Positions 9,353 through 18,064 of a stretch of DNA of 64,000 bases are shown here, in pieces. The notes beneath the pieces were generated by a model. That model ran no database searches. It was not told where the DNA came from and saw only the letters and a list, made by a program, of their open reading frames with translations. The first letter of the stretch is position 1, and every line of letters starts with the position of its first letter. The position numbers were made by a program, and so were the translations under genes. The DNA is from Iningainema tapete BLCC-T55 (GTDB taxonomy: Bacteria > Cyanobacteriota > Cyanobacteriia > Cyanobacteriales > Nostocaceae): the NCBI RefSeq assembly GCF_014698965.1, contig NZ_JACXAE010000093.1, forward strand, positions 17,366 to 81,365, read 5' to 3'.

Positions 9353-12142
9353 ATGACTATGCGTTCCTGCAAAATTGGGTTAGGTGTGTTTATTTGTTTG
9401 TTGGTTGTTTCTTCAACTTCATTAAGTTCTAGCTTGCCGATGGTATTTACAGCGTCGCAGGTGTTAGCGCAGACTAATACTGACCGCAAAGCAGAAGCAG
9501 ATAGGCTATTACAACTAGGTATACAGCAGTTTCAAGCCCATCTACTTGAAACTGCATTACAATCTTTTCAAAAAGCACTTATTATTTACCGGAACATCAA
9601 AAATCGTAGAGGTGAAGGTTTTGCCCTGCTTGGTTTGGGATTGGTTAACTCTAGGTTGCCGGATTATCCTAAACAGATGAATTACTACAAACAGTCTTTA
9701 GCAATTGCACGGGAAATTAAAGACTCAGAATTAGAAGCGCTAGTGCAGAAAATGCTTGCAGATGCAAAAATCAGGAGTAATCCTCAGAAATCAGAAGCAG
9801 ATAGACTAAACCAACAAGGTATTCAGCACTCTCAAAATGGTCAATTTAAAGCAGCTTTGCTATCTTGGGAACAAGCATTACAGATATATCGAGAAATTAA
9901 AGATCGCCCTGGTGAAGGTGGTGTTTTGGGTAATCTGGGAGCTACTTACGGTTCGCTAGGAGACTATCAAAAAGCTATTGATTTCAACCAACAAAGTTTA
10001 GTGATCGCCAAAGAATTAGGCAATCGCGCTGATGAAGGTGGTGCGCTGGGTAATATGGGAATTGCTTACCGTTACCTGGGAGACTATAAAAAAGCTATTG
10101 AATTCCACCAACAAGAATTAGCAATTGCCACAGAAATCGGTGATCGTGATTCTGTCGGTCGTGTTCTGGGGAATCTAGGGGTTGCTTATTATAACCTTGG
10201 GGACTATCAAAAAGCCATTGAATTCCACCAACAACGTTTAGCAATCGCTAGAGAAATCGGCGATCGCGCTGGTGAAGGTCGTGCGTTGGGTAATCTAGGA
10301 AATGCTTACTTTGAACTTGGGAACTATCAAAAAGCTATTGAGTTTCACCAACAAAATTTAGCAATTGCCAAAGAAATTGGTAATCGCGCTGCTGAAGCTC
10401 GTGCGCTAGGTAATCTAGGAAATGCTTACTCTGAACTTGAAAATTATCAAAAAGCTATTGAGTTTCACCAACAAAATTTAGCAATTACTAAAGAAATCGG
10501 CAATCGCGCTTTGGTTGGTGTAAGATTGCTTAATCTAGGAAATGCTTACTCTGGACTTGGGAACTATCAAAAAGCCATTGAGTTCTACGAACAAAGCCTA
10601 GCAATCGCTAAAGAAATCAGTGTTCGTAAAGTTGAAGGTGTTACGCTGAATAATCTGGGAGCTGCTTTGTTCTACTCTTGGAAGTTTGCAGAAGCGGAAA
10701 AAGTCCTAAAACAGGGGATTGAGGTTTGGAAGTCTCAACGGAGTAGATTAGGTAATCGGGATGATTTTAAAATTTCCATTTTTGAGCAACAAGCACGCAC
10801 CTATCGTATCTTACAAAAAGTGCTGATCGCCCAAAATCAAACCGATGCAGCCTTAGAAGTTGCAGAAAGTGGACGCGCAAGGGCTTTTGTCGATTTACTG
10901 GCTAGTCGTCTTGACCCTAATGGTAATGTTTCTTCCTCCACAGACGCAACAATTGAGCAAATTAAACAAATTGCCAAATCACAAAATGCTACCCTCGTTC
11001 AATATTCTATTATTTATGATAGTTTCAAAACTGCAGGTAAACAACAAGCCAAAGAATCAGAACTATACATATGGGTAATCAAGCCCACAGGTGAAGCGAT
11101 CTTCCGCAAAGCCGACTTCAAACCTTTATGGCAGAAAGAAAAGACAAATTTAGAGCAATTAGTTAAAATCAGCCGTCGCTCAATTAGTGTCAGAAGCGTT
11201 GAAATTGAAAACGTACCTAAACCAAATCCAGAAAATCAAAAGAAATGCTTACAAAAACTCCACGAAATATTAATCTCACCCATCGCTGACTTGTTACCGA
11301 AAAAAGAAACCGACAGAGTAGTATTCATCCCTCAAGAATCATTATTTCTAGTTCCCTTCCCTGCATTACAAAACGAAAACGGCAAATATCTGATAGAAAA
11401 ACACACCATCCTCACATCTCCATCAATTCAGGTTTTAGATTTAACAAAAAAACAACATCAAAAACTTGGAAACAAACCCATACAGACTAATAAGATGCTG
11501 ATTGTGGGTAATCCCATCATGCCTAAAGTCCCAATAAAAGTTGGCGAAACGCCGCAACAATTACCACCTTTAGCTGGCGCAGAAAAAGAAGCAATAGCGA
11601 TCGCCAATTTATTTAAAATCCAACCCTTAATTGGCAAGCAAGCTACAGAATCCACCGTAGTCGAACGCTTACCCCAAGCACAAATTATTCACTTTGCCAC
11701 CCACGGATTATTTGATGATATTCGGGGTTTAGATAGTTCCATTGCTCTAACACCAGAAAATCCTACCTCCCTCTCATCCCCTCTAAGCAAAGAAGATAAA
11801 AAACGCGATGGACTCCTAACAGCAGACGAAATTCTCGATCTAAAACTCAACGCCAATTTAGTAGTTCTCAGTGCTTGCGATACAGGTAGAGGAAAAATTA
11901 CAGGGGACGGTGTTATCGGTTTATCTCGCTCTTTAATCAGCGCAGGTACACCCAGCGTCATCGTCTCCCTGTGGTCTGTAGATGATGGTTCAACCGCATT
12001 TTTAATGACCGAATTTTATCAAAACTTGCAACGAAAAATGGACAAAGCCACAGCATTAAGAAAAGCTATGCTTGACACCAAGAAAAAATATTCAAGTCCA
12101 TCACAATGGGCAGCTTTTACTCTCATTGGGGAGGCTGAATGA
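9353..12142 (+). CDS. Secreted TPR-CHAT protease-like protein
   Basis: The 929-residue protein has a signal peptide (about residues 4-38, ending near VLAQT); ATGs at 9353 and 9359 are both possible starts. Residues 45-440 carry about ten TPRs, six of which are near-identical 40-residue units with the core YQKAIEFHQQ. The CHAT domain covers about 560-929, with His784 in HFATHG and Cys842 in LSACDTG, so the dyad is complete. The sequence is of a type common in filamentous cyanobacteria, with kinesin-light-chain-like TPRs. Export would place the protease outside the cytoplasm. It lies directly after a decayed paralogous CHAT fragment and before a caspase-like gene, which suggests a shared process, though no substrate is known. 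Confidence 0.92.
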   Translation: MTMRSCKIGLGVFICLLVVSSTSLSSSLPMVFTASQVLAQTNTDRKAEADRLLQLGIQQFQAHLLETALQSFQKALIIYRNIKNRRGEGFALLGLGLVNSRLPDYPKQMNYYKQSLAIAREIKDSELEALVQKMLADAKIRSNPQKSEADRLNQQGIQHSQNGQFKAALLSWEQALQIYREIKDRPGEGGVLGNLGATYGSLGDYQKAIDFNQQSLVIAKELGNRADEGGALGNMGIAYRYLGDYKKAIEFHQQELAIATEIGDRDSVGRVLGNLGVAYYNLGDYQKAIEFHQQRLAIAREIGDRAGEGRALGNLGNAYFELGNYQKAIEFHQQNLAIAKEIGNRAAEARALGNLGNAYSELENYQKAIEFHQQNLAITKEIGNRALVGVRLLNLGNAYSGLGNYQKAIEFYEQSLAIAKEISVRKVEGVTLNNLGAALFYSWKFAEAEKVLKQGIEVWKSQRSRLGNRDDFKISIFEQQARTYRILQKVLIAQNQTDAALEVAESGRARAFVDLLASRLDPNGNVSSSTDATIEQIKQIAKSQNATLVQYSIIYDSFKTAGKQQAKESELYIWVIKPTGEAIFRKADFKPLWQKEKTNLEQLVKISRRSISVRSVEIENVPKPNPENQKKCLQKLHEILISPIADLLPKKETDRVVFIPQESLFLVPFPALQNENGKYLIEKHTILTSPSIQVLDLTKKQHQKLGNKPIQTNKMLIVGNPIMPKVPIKVGETPQQLPPLAGAEKEAIAIANLFKIQPLIGKQATESTVVERLPQAQIIHFATHGLFDDIRGLDSSIALTPENPTSLSSPLSKEDKKRDGLLTADEILDLKLNANLVVLSACDTGRGKITGDGVIGLSRSLISAGTPSVIVSLWSVDDGSTAFLMTEFYQNLQRKMDKATALRKAMLDTKKKYSSPSQWAAFTLIGEAE
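9957..10640 (+). repeat. 120-bp tandem repeats encoding TPRs
   Basis: Six consecutive units of 120 bases encode 40-residue TPRs that differ at only a few positions (AIEFHQQ, LAIAKEIG and LGNLGNAY recur). The similarity holds at DNA level, which suggests recent unit duplication or gene conversion within the gene. Confidence 0.85.
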
Positions 12143-12167
12143 CCTAACCCACTTCCCACCCTGCACT

Positions 12168-12303
12168 GGAGGCAGAGCCTCCGGAAATACGTTACAAGTC
12201 AGAGCCTTGTAACGAGAGAGAAGTCAGAGCTTTGTAACGAGAGAAACAAGTCAGAGCCTTGTAACGAGAGAAACAAGTCAGAGCCTTGTAACGAGAGAAA
12301 CTC
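12168..12303. repeat. Palindrome followed by a four-copy tandem hairpin repeat
   Basis: A stem-loop GGAGGCAGAGCCTCC lies at 12168-12182. It is followed by four copies of a 25-27-base unit with the core AGTCAGAGCCTTGTAACGAG, whose GTCAGAG starts at 12198, 12223, 12250 and 12277. The first copy is a clean hairpin, GTTACAAG at 12191 with CTTGTAAC at 12206. Later copies keep the right arm and lose part of the left one. It fills most of the gap between the TPR-CHAT and caspase genes and may end or attenuate transcription. Confidence 0.8.
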
Positions 12304-12368
12304 CCTCACTCCCAGAAATACAAATAACCAAACAAACCAAAATCGCGCAACTAAGATCCAAAATCACC

Positions 12369-14639
12369 ATGTCCCACATCAAACGCCGTCAATTCATCCA
12401 ATTCGCTGGTTCTGCTATAGCCACAATGGGTATTAGCCAGTTAGATATTATGCGTCAAGGAAAACGTTACGCAAAAGCTCTAGCACAAGATACACCCCGC
12501 AAACTGGCGTTACTTGTGGGAATTAACGATTACAAAAATGGCATACCCCCTCTAGGTGGTTGCGTAACCGACGTTTCCTTACAACAGGAGTTACTAACCA
12601 ACCGCTTTGGTTTTAATGAAAAAAATATTCTCACTTTGATCAACGCACAAGCCACACGCCAAAACATTTTACAAGCATTTGACGAACACCTGATCAAGCA
12701 AGCCAAACCCGGTGATGTAGTGGTATTCCACTTCTCCGGACATGGTTCGCGGGTAAAAGACAGAGACAAAGATATGCCCGATGGAGTCAACGGTACAATT
12801 GTCCCCGTTGATAGTTCCTTACCTCCAAATGGTGGTGTAGTACAAGATATCATGGGACACACGCTGTTTTTACTCATGTACGCATTGCAAACCGAAAACG
12901 TCACCGTGGTGTTAGATTGCTGTCACTCAGGGGGTACAAAACGGGGAAATTTTGCTGTTCGATCCCGCGATGGTGGAAGTAATTTCTTACCCAGTGATGC
13001 AGAATATGAGGAACAGCGTAAATTGTTGGCGAAAACCAGACTTTCACAACCAGAATTTATCAACAAACGCCGCAAAAACGTTGCTAAAGGAATCGTAATT
13101 GCAGCTGCAAAACGTGACCAATTTGCTGTAGATGGTCAATTTAGTGATTTCAGTGCAGGGGCTTTTACCTACGCTTTAACTCAATATCTTTGGCAGCTAA
13201 ATAGAAATGAATCTTTTGCAAGAACTTTCGCAGGTGTTAGCCGCAATGCTCAGAATTTAGCATCGAACACAGGTGGTTTTCAAGAAGCAGAAATAGAAAC
13301 AAATATCAAAAATGCTAACACCCCATTATACTTTTTACCTCCAAGAAAGATTCCTGCAGAAGCCGTAGTCACGGGTGTGAATGGCAACCAAGTCAATTTA
13401 TGGTTGGGTGGAATTGAATCACAAAGTATAGAAGGTTTTAACAAAAGCGCAACTTTAACAGTTGTCGATGAAAAAGGAGAACCACGCGGACAGGTGCAAA
13501 TTGAATCACGCAAGGGCTTATTTGCTAAAGGTAAATTACTCGATACCACGCGCACACAAACAACATTAGCTAAAGGAACACTTTTACAAGAACGTATCCG
13601 CACTATCCCAAAAAATATAACTTTAAAAATCGGACTAGATGACAGTTCTCTTGATAGTAATACTATTACTCAGGCGAAACAAGCACTACAGGCAATACGC
13701 AGCATCGAAGCCCTACCTCTACGACAAAAGGAAGTGCAATATATATTTGCTCGCATGACTCAAGCCAAATATCAGGAATTACAGAAACAACGCATACCAA
13801 ATTTACCTGCGGTGGGTAGCTTTGGTTTATTTACACCTTCCTTAGATGCCATTATTGTTAACTCCTTTGGCGATGCAGGAGAAACAGTAACTACAGCAGT
13901 TAAACGCTTACAACCAAAACTTCAATCATTCTGGGCTGCTAGAATTGTTAAAGACATTCTTGGCAACAAAAATACATCAAAAATAAATATTTCTGTTTCG
14001 ATGATTATTGCTGATAGTCAAGAACTCCTTGCCGAGACTTTTACAACTCGTGGTGCCAAGCTAAATAATGAAACGGGAAACCAATCAACACCAACCAAAC
14101 CAGTAAATATTTCCGTCGGTATACCAAAATTACCCTTGAAAACGAAAATTGCCTTCCAGATTCAAAATAAAGAATCAGTACCCCTTTATGTCAGTATTTT
14201 AGGTATAGATAGTGCTGGAGACATGGCGATTCTCTTTCCTTATGATTGGATGGAGGACACTATACTAGCCGCATCAATAGAAGCAGGAAGTAAAGTATTA
14301 ATTCCCAAGCCCGAACATCAACGAACCGGAACAAGGATGAATATTGGTGAACCATTGGGCTTTTCAGAAATACTTATCATCGCCAGTCCAATACCTTTAC
14401 GCGATTTACTTGACAAACTACAAACACTCGCGGCTTCTCAAGGACAAGCTGGTAAACGCAGTCCAATAACAGCAACCGGAGATGAATTTTTAAATTTAAC
14501 TAATAACCTACTTGATGATTTAGATAGAAGCACTCGCAGTGCAACTAGTGCTGATAATATCCAACTTCCTGACGGAGAACGTGGAGTTGATACAAATAAA
14601 TTAGCCGTGATGTCGATTCCATTTGAAGTAGTGCGTTAG
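12369..14639 (+). CDS. Caspase-like (C14) peptidase with C-terminal DUF4384-like domain
   Basis: The N-terminus (KRRQFIQFAGSAIATMG) has the twin Arg and hydrophobic run of a Tat-type leader. The caspase p20-like domain spans about residues 45-325, with His125 in HFSGHGS and Cys185 in DCCHSG, the metacaspase/orthocaspase dyad. Conserved LLVGINDYKNG precedes it. The rest of the 756 residues includes a beta-rich middle and, near 590-690, a segment resembling DUF4384 (VPLYVSILGIDSAGDMAILFP). Prokaryotic caspase homologues usually cut after Arg or Lys; that is family knowledge, not seen here. With the CHAT genes upstream it makes a cluster of His/Cys clan-CD-type peptidases. Confidence 0.92.
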   Translation: MSHIKRRQFIQFAGSAIATMGISQLDIMRQGKRYAKALAQDTPRKLALLVGINDYKNGIPPLGGCVTDVSLQQELLTNRFGFNEKNILTLINAQATRQNILQAFDEHLIKQAKPGDVVVFHFSGHGSRVKDRDKDMPDGVNGTIVPVDSSLPPNGGVVQDIMGHTLFLLMYALQTENVTVVLDCCHSGGTKRGNFAVRSRDGGSNFLPSDAEYEEQRKLLAKTRLSQPEFINKRRKNVAKGIVIAAAKRDQFAVDGQFSDFSAGAFTYALTQYLWQLNRNESFARTFAGVSRNAQNLASNTGGFQEAEIETNIKNANTPLYFLPPRKIPAEAVVTGVNGNQVNLWLGGIESQSIEGFNKSATLTVVDEKGEPRGQVQIESRKGLFAKGKLLDTTRTQTTLAKGTLLQERIRTIPKNITLKIGLDDSSLDSNTITQAKQALQAIRSIEALPLRQKEVQYIFARMTQAKYQELQKQRIPNLPAVGSFGLFTPSLDAIIVNSFGDAGETVTTAVKRLQPKLQSFWAARIVKDILGNKNTSKINISVSMIIADSQELLAETFTTRGAKLNNETGNQSTPTKPVNISVGIPKLPLKTKIAFQIQNKESVPLYVSILGIDSAGDMAILFPYDWMEDTILAASIEAGSKVLIPKPEHQRTGTRMNIGEPLGFSEILIIASPIPLRDLLDKLQTLAASQGQAGKRSPITATGDEFLNLTNNLLDDLDRSTRSATSADNIQLPDGERGVDTNKLAVMSIPFEVVR

Positions 14640-14741
14640 TGAAAATTAACCCATTAAGCTCAGATTTACTGGAGAAATTGTCCTAGCGATCGCCCACTAG
14701 CTTCGATAGAATAAGCATACTGTTTTAGTCAGGACGACACC

Positions 14742-15374
14742 ATGCCCAAGGTTTTAGATCCAAAAGAGTCCTATACCTTTAGCAAGTATTTTGATTTGCC
14801 TTACTCACCTGAAGATATTTTGGCAGATTTGGGCTGTACGATCGAGCGCAGCGATCGCGAAGATCTCCCCTACACGCAATGTGAATTAGATTGGTTAGCT
14901 GAACTCACACAGAGTATGCGGCGCAGACTGAAACGGGTAAATACAACCACTGAACAAGCCCGCCGGGAGGCATTGATTTTTCCGTTGCTCGATCAGATTT
15001 GCGATTTTTTAGACTATTCAATCAATATTGAGTATACGGTTAATGTGAGCAATTGGTTAAAAGGCTCCCTTGATTACTATATTCCCAGTCCGAGTAATCT
15101 TCTGATTATTGAAGCAAAACAATCGGATTTGACCAAAGGTTTTACTCAACTTGCCGTTGAATTAATTGCGCTTGATCGCTGGGTAGAAAGTGAGAATCCA
15201 ATTTTGTACGGTGCCGTTTCAACCGGGGAAATTTGGCGATTTGGTCTGTACGATCGCGCAGCACATCATGTGGTAGAGTATTTACCACTGCATCCAGTAC
15301 CGCAGGATTTGGAGTTTGTCACGCGGACGATTATTGGGATTTTGCAGGGAGAAGCAAAGAAGATGCAGTCTTGA
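14742..15374 (+). CDS. PD-(D/E)XK nuclease-like hypothetical protein
   Basis: The 210-residue protein carries a possible PD-(D/E)XK active site: Asp111 in GSLDYYI, and Glu124 and Lys126 in LLIIEAKQ, with the usual beta-hairpin spacing. A Glu in the preceding helix (EQARREALIFPLL) fits the fold. Similar proteins are widespread and uncharacterised in cyanobacteria and resemble N-terminal regions of type I restriction subunits, but there is no methyltransferase or specificity gene here. I therefore call it nuclease-like only. It stands alone, 102 bases after the caspase gene. Confidence 0.6.
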   Translation: MPKVLDPKESYTFSKYFDLPYSPEDILADLGCTIERSDREDLPYTQCELDWLAELTQSMRRRLKRVNTTTEQARREALIFPLLDQICDFLDYSINIEYTVNVSNWLKGSLDYYIPSPSNLLIIEAKQSDLTKGFTQLAVELIALDRWVESENPILYGAVSTGEIWRFGLYDRAAHHVVEYLPLHPVPQDLEFVTRTIIGILQGEAKKMQS

Positions 15375-15401
15375 GCAATCAATAATAGGCGTTTTCTCTA
15401 A

Positions 15402-15689
15402 GTACTCCACCTTTTTTATTGGTATCCATTAGCCTCAATACAGGGGGTATTAAGTTTTGGTGCTGATTCAGGTTTACCGCAACTAATACCGCACCGACGG
15501 TACAGTAATCTGGCGCAGTCACTAGATGGTACGATTTACGCCATTTCTCTGGGTTCAGGAGGAGGTACAACTTTGGTAACGTTAGACCTAGTGAACAAGT
15601 CAATTATCAATTTGTTACCATTACGCTTCAACTTTGTTTCCCAAGGTAACGCACTGGCTCAAATTTCGCGTCTCTCTTGCGTGTTTTGA
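15402..15689 (+). pseudogene. Possible remnant of a larger secreted protein
   Basis: In this otherwise gene-less 363-base gap one + strand frame stays open for 96 codons without a good start. It contains protein-like text (LAQSLDGTIYAISLGSGGGT, then TLVTLDLVNKS) resembling the repeated 'GTIYAIS / TLVTLDL' strands of beta-propeller-like proteins. A - strand frame of 74 codons overlaps it and looks less protein-like. I consider it a decayed fragment at most. Confidence 0.25.
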
Positions 15690-15701
15690 GGTAATATAAT
15701 T

Positions 15702-15739
15702 ATCACCTTATTTCCGGTACCGCTTTTAACTAAGGTGAT
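15702..15739 (+). promoter_or_regulatory. Inverted repeat covering the start of the Rpn-like gene
   Basis: ATCACCTTA at 15702-15710 is the exact reverse complement of TAAGGTGAT at 15731-15739, which contains the putative ribosome-binding bases and the first two bases of the ATG at 15738. In the mRNA this would form a 9-bp stem over the initiation region. It could also be an operator for a dimeric regulator. Confidence 0.45.
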
Positions 15740-16697
15740 GAAAGAACCCAATGCCAACTATGATGAACCGTGGAAAGAAGCTCTAGAAGAATATTTTGAG
15801 CCTTTTTTAGAGTTCTTTTTCCCTCAAGTTCATGCTTTGATAGACTGGAGCAAACTCCCGAATTCACTAGATAAGGAACTCCAACAGATTACAGCATCAT
15901 CTGACTCTGGTTTACGTTTTGCCGACAAATTGTATCAGGTGTGGCGACATAATAATCAAGAAACTTGGATCTTAATTCATATTGAAGTGCAAAGCCAAGA
16001 GGAGTCAGAATTTGCTAAACGCATGTATATTTATAATTACCGTGCCTTCGACCTTTACGAAAAGCCTGTAATTAGTCTAGCAATATTAGGAGATGAGCGC
16101 TCTAATTGGCGACCTTCATCTTATGGTTATACTTTAGGTGGTTGTGAAGTTAGTCTAAAGTATCCAATTGTTAAACTATTAGATTATGAGTCACAGTGGC
16201 AGGATTTAGAGGCAAGCACAAATCCCTTTGCTGTCATTGCAATGGCGCACTTGAAAACAAAAGCCACAGGGGGCAAATCACCAGAAAGAGAACAGTGGAA
16301 ATGGAGTTTAGTTCGCGGATTATATGAGCGAGGTTTTGAGCGACAGGAGATCATCAAACTCTTTCAGATGATTGACAAGATGATGACATTACCAACAGAG
16401 TTACAGCAAAAGTTTAACGAAAGACTTAGACGTTATGAGGAGGACAGAAAAATGCCATTACTCAGCAATATGGAATTGATGGCAATGGAAAAGGCAACTA
16501 GACAAACCCTTCAATCCAACATCATTAGTTTGTTGCAGAAGCGGTTTGAAACAGTACCAGATGAGTTAGTTAAAGCTATCAATAACATTGAGGATATTTC
16601 TGAATTGCAAAGGCTGCATTTAGAGACGGTAAGTGTCAATTCAGTTGCCGATTTTCAGCAATTACTTTCACAAAATCCCGATATTCAGGAAAATTAG
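15738..16697 (+). CDS. Rpn/PD-(D/E)XK family putative transposase-like nuclease
   Basis: The 319-residue protein belongs to the cyanobacterial family often labelled 'Rpn family recombination-promoting nuclease/putative transposase'. It shows Asp in FADKLYQVW and the HIEVQSQEE strand, where the usual ExK is E-x-Q, followed by FAKRMYIYNYRAFDLY. The C-terminal part is helical and resembles the short DUF4351-like tails of these proteins. I chose the ATG at 15738; an in-frame GTG at 15735 is equally possible. Family members cut DNA and promote RecA-independent recombination in E. coli; function here is inferred from that. The initiation region sits in an inverted repeat, and a G+C-rich stem-loop follows the stop. 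Confidence 0.75.
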   Translation: MKEPNANYDEPWKEALEEYFEPFLEFFFPQVHALIDWSKLPNSLDKELQQITASSDSGLRFADKLYQVWRHNNQETWILIHIEVQSQEESEFAKRMYIYNYRAFDLYEKPVISLAILGDERSNWRPSSYGYTLGGCEVSLKYPIVKLLDYESQWQDLEASTNPFAVIAMAHLKTKATGGKSPEREQWKWSLVRGLYERGFERQEIIKLFQMIDKMMTLPTELQQKFNERLRRYEEDRKMPLLSNMELMAMEKATRQTLQSNIISLLQKRFETVPDELVKAINNIEDISELQRLHLETVSVNSVADFQQLLSQNPDIQEN

Positions 16698-16740
16698 GAC
16701 TTGATCGCGATTCTTAATTACGTTCAATATAGTTCTTCTC

Positions 16741-16762
16741 GGGTGGGTTGTCCTGCCCACCC
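16741..16762 (+). terminator. Stem-loop after the Rpn-like gene
   Basis: GGGTGGG and CCCACCC arms enclose a short loop and are followed by TTATTTTA. It lies 44 bases after the stop at 16697 and fits an intrinsic terminator. Confidence 0.6.
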
Positions 16763-16854
16763 TTATTTTAGGACAGGCTTGATGCGATCGCCCTCGAGCG
16801 AGTACTTGGAGATGTTCCTGAAGAAGCAACAGAAATTTTAACAGGACTTAGAAG

Positions 16855-16886
16855 CCTACACCGTATTGCTTTGCAATCGGTGTAGG
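16855..16886. repeat. Long perfect-arm hairpin
   Basis: CCTACACCG and CGGTGTAGG pair perfectly, and the inner ATTGC and GCAAT continue the stem around TTT with a single bulged T. It lies 57 bases from the 3' end of the - strand gene at 16943 and could end transcription from either side. Confidence 0.6.
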
Positions 16887-16942
16887 AGTGTCACACTGGA
16901 ATCCTTACGCTTTTTTTAAAAAGTAGTAAAGAAGTAAAAAAT

Positions 16943-17485
16943 TTATTTACTTTCTTCTATATATTTCAGAATTCTCAAAGGAAGACGAGGGTTTCCTTTT
17001 AGTGCTGTAGGGTCAGTATCTTCATACACTACCGTTAAAAACTGAATAAACTCTTTTTTACAATTAAGTTCCCTTTTATTTTCAGACGCTTGCCACATTT
17101 CATCTAGTAATTGACTAGCATGATGATGAATTAAAGACACTAGGGGTAAGGGCATATTTGGATAAAATTCTTGAATTCTATTTCTTAGTTCATCAATTTC
17201 TTCTAAAAATTTTTCATACTTTTGCATAGTTTTCTTTGCTTTAAGTTTGGCGTTCTCCATCTGTTGATCATATGTTATTTTCTTAAGAGCTATTTCCTGT
17301 TCAAAATCTTGCACTGATTTTTTGATTGCTTGTTCAATCTGTACTGAAGATAATTCATTTTTCTCTTTAAGAGCTTTCGTTCTATCTGCTGTTTTCTCAT
17401 ACCATTCTAAATTTTTGTCTCGAATAGCATTAATAAAATCCATTAAAAATATACCAAAATATTTAGAACTGGGTATCTCATTCAT
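16943..17485 (-). CDS. Hypothetical coiled-coil protein next to the VWA/kinase operon
   Basis: I do not recognise this 180-residue protein. Its middle (about residues 25-115) is a highly charged, heptad-like coiled coil (KALKEKNELSSVQIEQAIKK; KKTMQKYEKFLEEIDELRNR). A more globular C-terminus follows, with two His (LIHHHASQLLDEMW) and EFIQFLTVVYED. No signal peptide or membrane segment is seen. It is the second gene of a - strand pair, 30 bases after the 116-codon gene, and diverges from the VWA/phosphatase/kinase operon. Its A+T-rich composition matches that operon, so the two blocks may have arrived together. Confidence 0.65.
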   Translation of the reverse strand: MNEIPSSKYFGIFLMDFINAIRDKNLEWYEKTADRTKALKEKNELSSVQIEQAIKKSVQDFEQEIALKKITYDQQMENAKLKAKKTMQKYEKFLEEIDELRNRIQEFYPNMPLPLVSLIHHHASQLLDEMWQASENKRELNCKKEFIQFLTVVYEDTDPTALKGNPRLPLRILKYIEESK

Positions 17486-17515
17486 TTAGTAATTTTTACT
17501 CCTAAAAAATCAAAT

Positions 17516-17866
17516 CTATTCAAATTTATTAAAATACTTTTCAATTTCCTTCGCTTCTTTTGGAAAGAGAAGACAGTAAAATTTTGTTAATTCCTTTAAA
17601 TTGTTTTCATCTAGGCATCTATCTATAACTTGTTTTATTTTTTCAAGTTCTTCATCAGACCTTATGCCCTTATATTTATCTAGTTCTTGTTTTAATATCT
17701 CTGCCAATTGGATTAGTTGTTTTTTCTTACGAGCCTTTAGTAAAATTTTTTGCTTTCGCTGAGTTTTGTAATTTAAATACCATTTATAACAAGTAACTAA
17801 TCCTAAGCATACTGTAGATAATACTGATAAGACAATTTTGTTAAATATTATCAAATATTTATTCAT
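17516..17866 (-). CDS. Hypothetical small membrane-anchored helical protein
   Basis: The 116-residue protein starts with one transmembrane helix (IFNKIVLSVLSTVCLGLVTC). A very basic stretch follows (KTQRKQKILLKARKKKQ), which would keep the rest in the cytoplasm, and then a helical tail ending EAKEIEKYFNKFE. I know no family for it. It is the first gene of the - strand pair and shares a 198-base divergent control region with the VWA operon at 18065. A membrane-docked adaptor is a guess from topology only. Confidence 0.6.
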   Translation of the reverse strand: MNKYLIIFNKIVLSVLSTVCLGLVTCYKWYLNYKTQRKQKILLKARKKKQLIQLAEILKQELDKYKGIRSDEELEKIKQVIDRCLDENNLKELTKFYCLLFPKEAKEIEKYFNKFE

Positions 17867-18011
17867 ATATCTTTACTTTACTAAATATATCTAAGACAAT
17901 AGAATAACTTTTGTTACTAAATAGGCTGTTATCATTATAAGTAACATAGATTAATTGCCATGCTGTTTATACTTACGTAAACTAGCCTGAAAAATTATTG
18001 ACTAATTGCCT

Positions 18012-18017
18012 TATAAT
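18012..18017 (+). promoter_or_regulatory. Candidate -10 element of the VWA operon
   Basis: A perfect TATAAT lies 48 bases before the VWA start codon. No good -35 hexamer is seen at 16-18 bases; a TTGACT occurs too close (17998). The ATG at 18065 is preceded by the weak ribosome-binding bases GAGGC. Confidence 0.3.
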
Positions 18018-18064
18018 TTACCTGTGTATTCGGTAACAGATTAACATAATAGAGGCAACTATCG

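Noticed and set aside
2..12142. Craspase-type (CRISPR type III-E) TPR-CHAT
   Set aside because: There is no gRAMP/Cas7-11 gene or array in the window, and one of the TPR-CHAT proteins has a signal peptide, which does not fit a cytoplasmic RNA-guided complex.
12191..12303. CRISPR-like array
   Set aside because: The units are 25-27 bases and directly adjacent, with no unique spacers and no cas genes nearby. It is a tandem repeat.
16780..16885. Short protein-like text LDAIALERVLGDVPEEATEI
   Set aside because: About 30 codons, without a start, that run into a hairpin. It may be a remnant, but nothing supports a gene.
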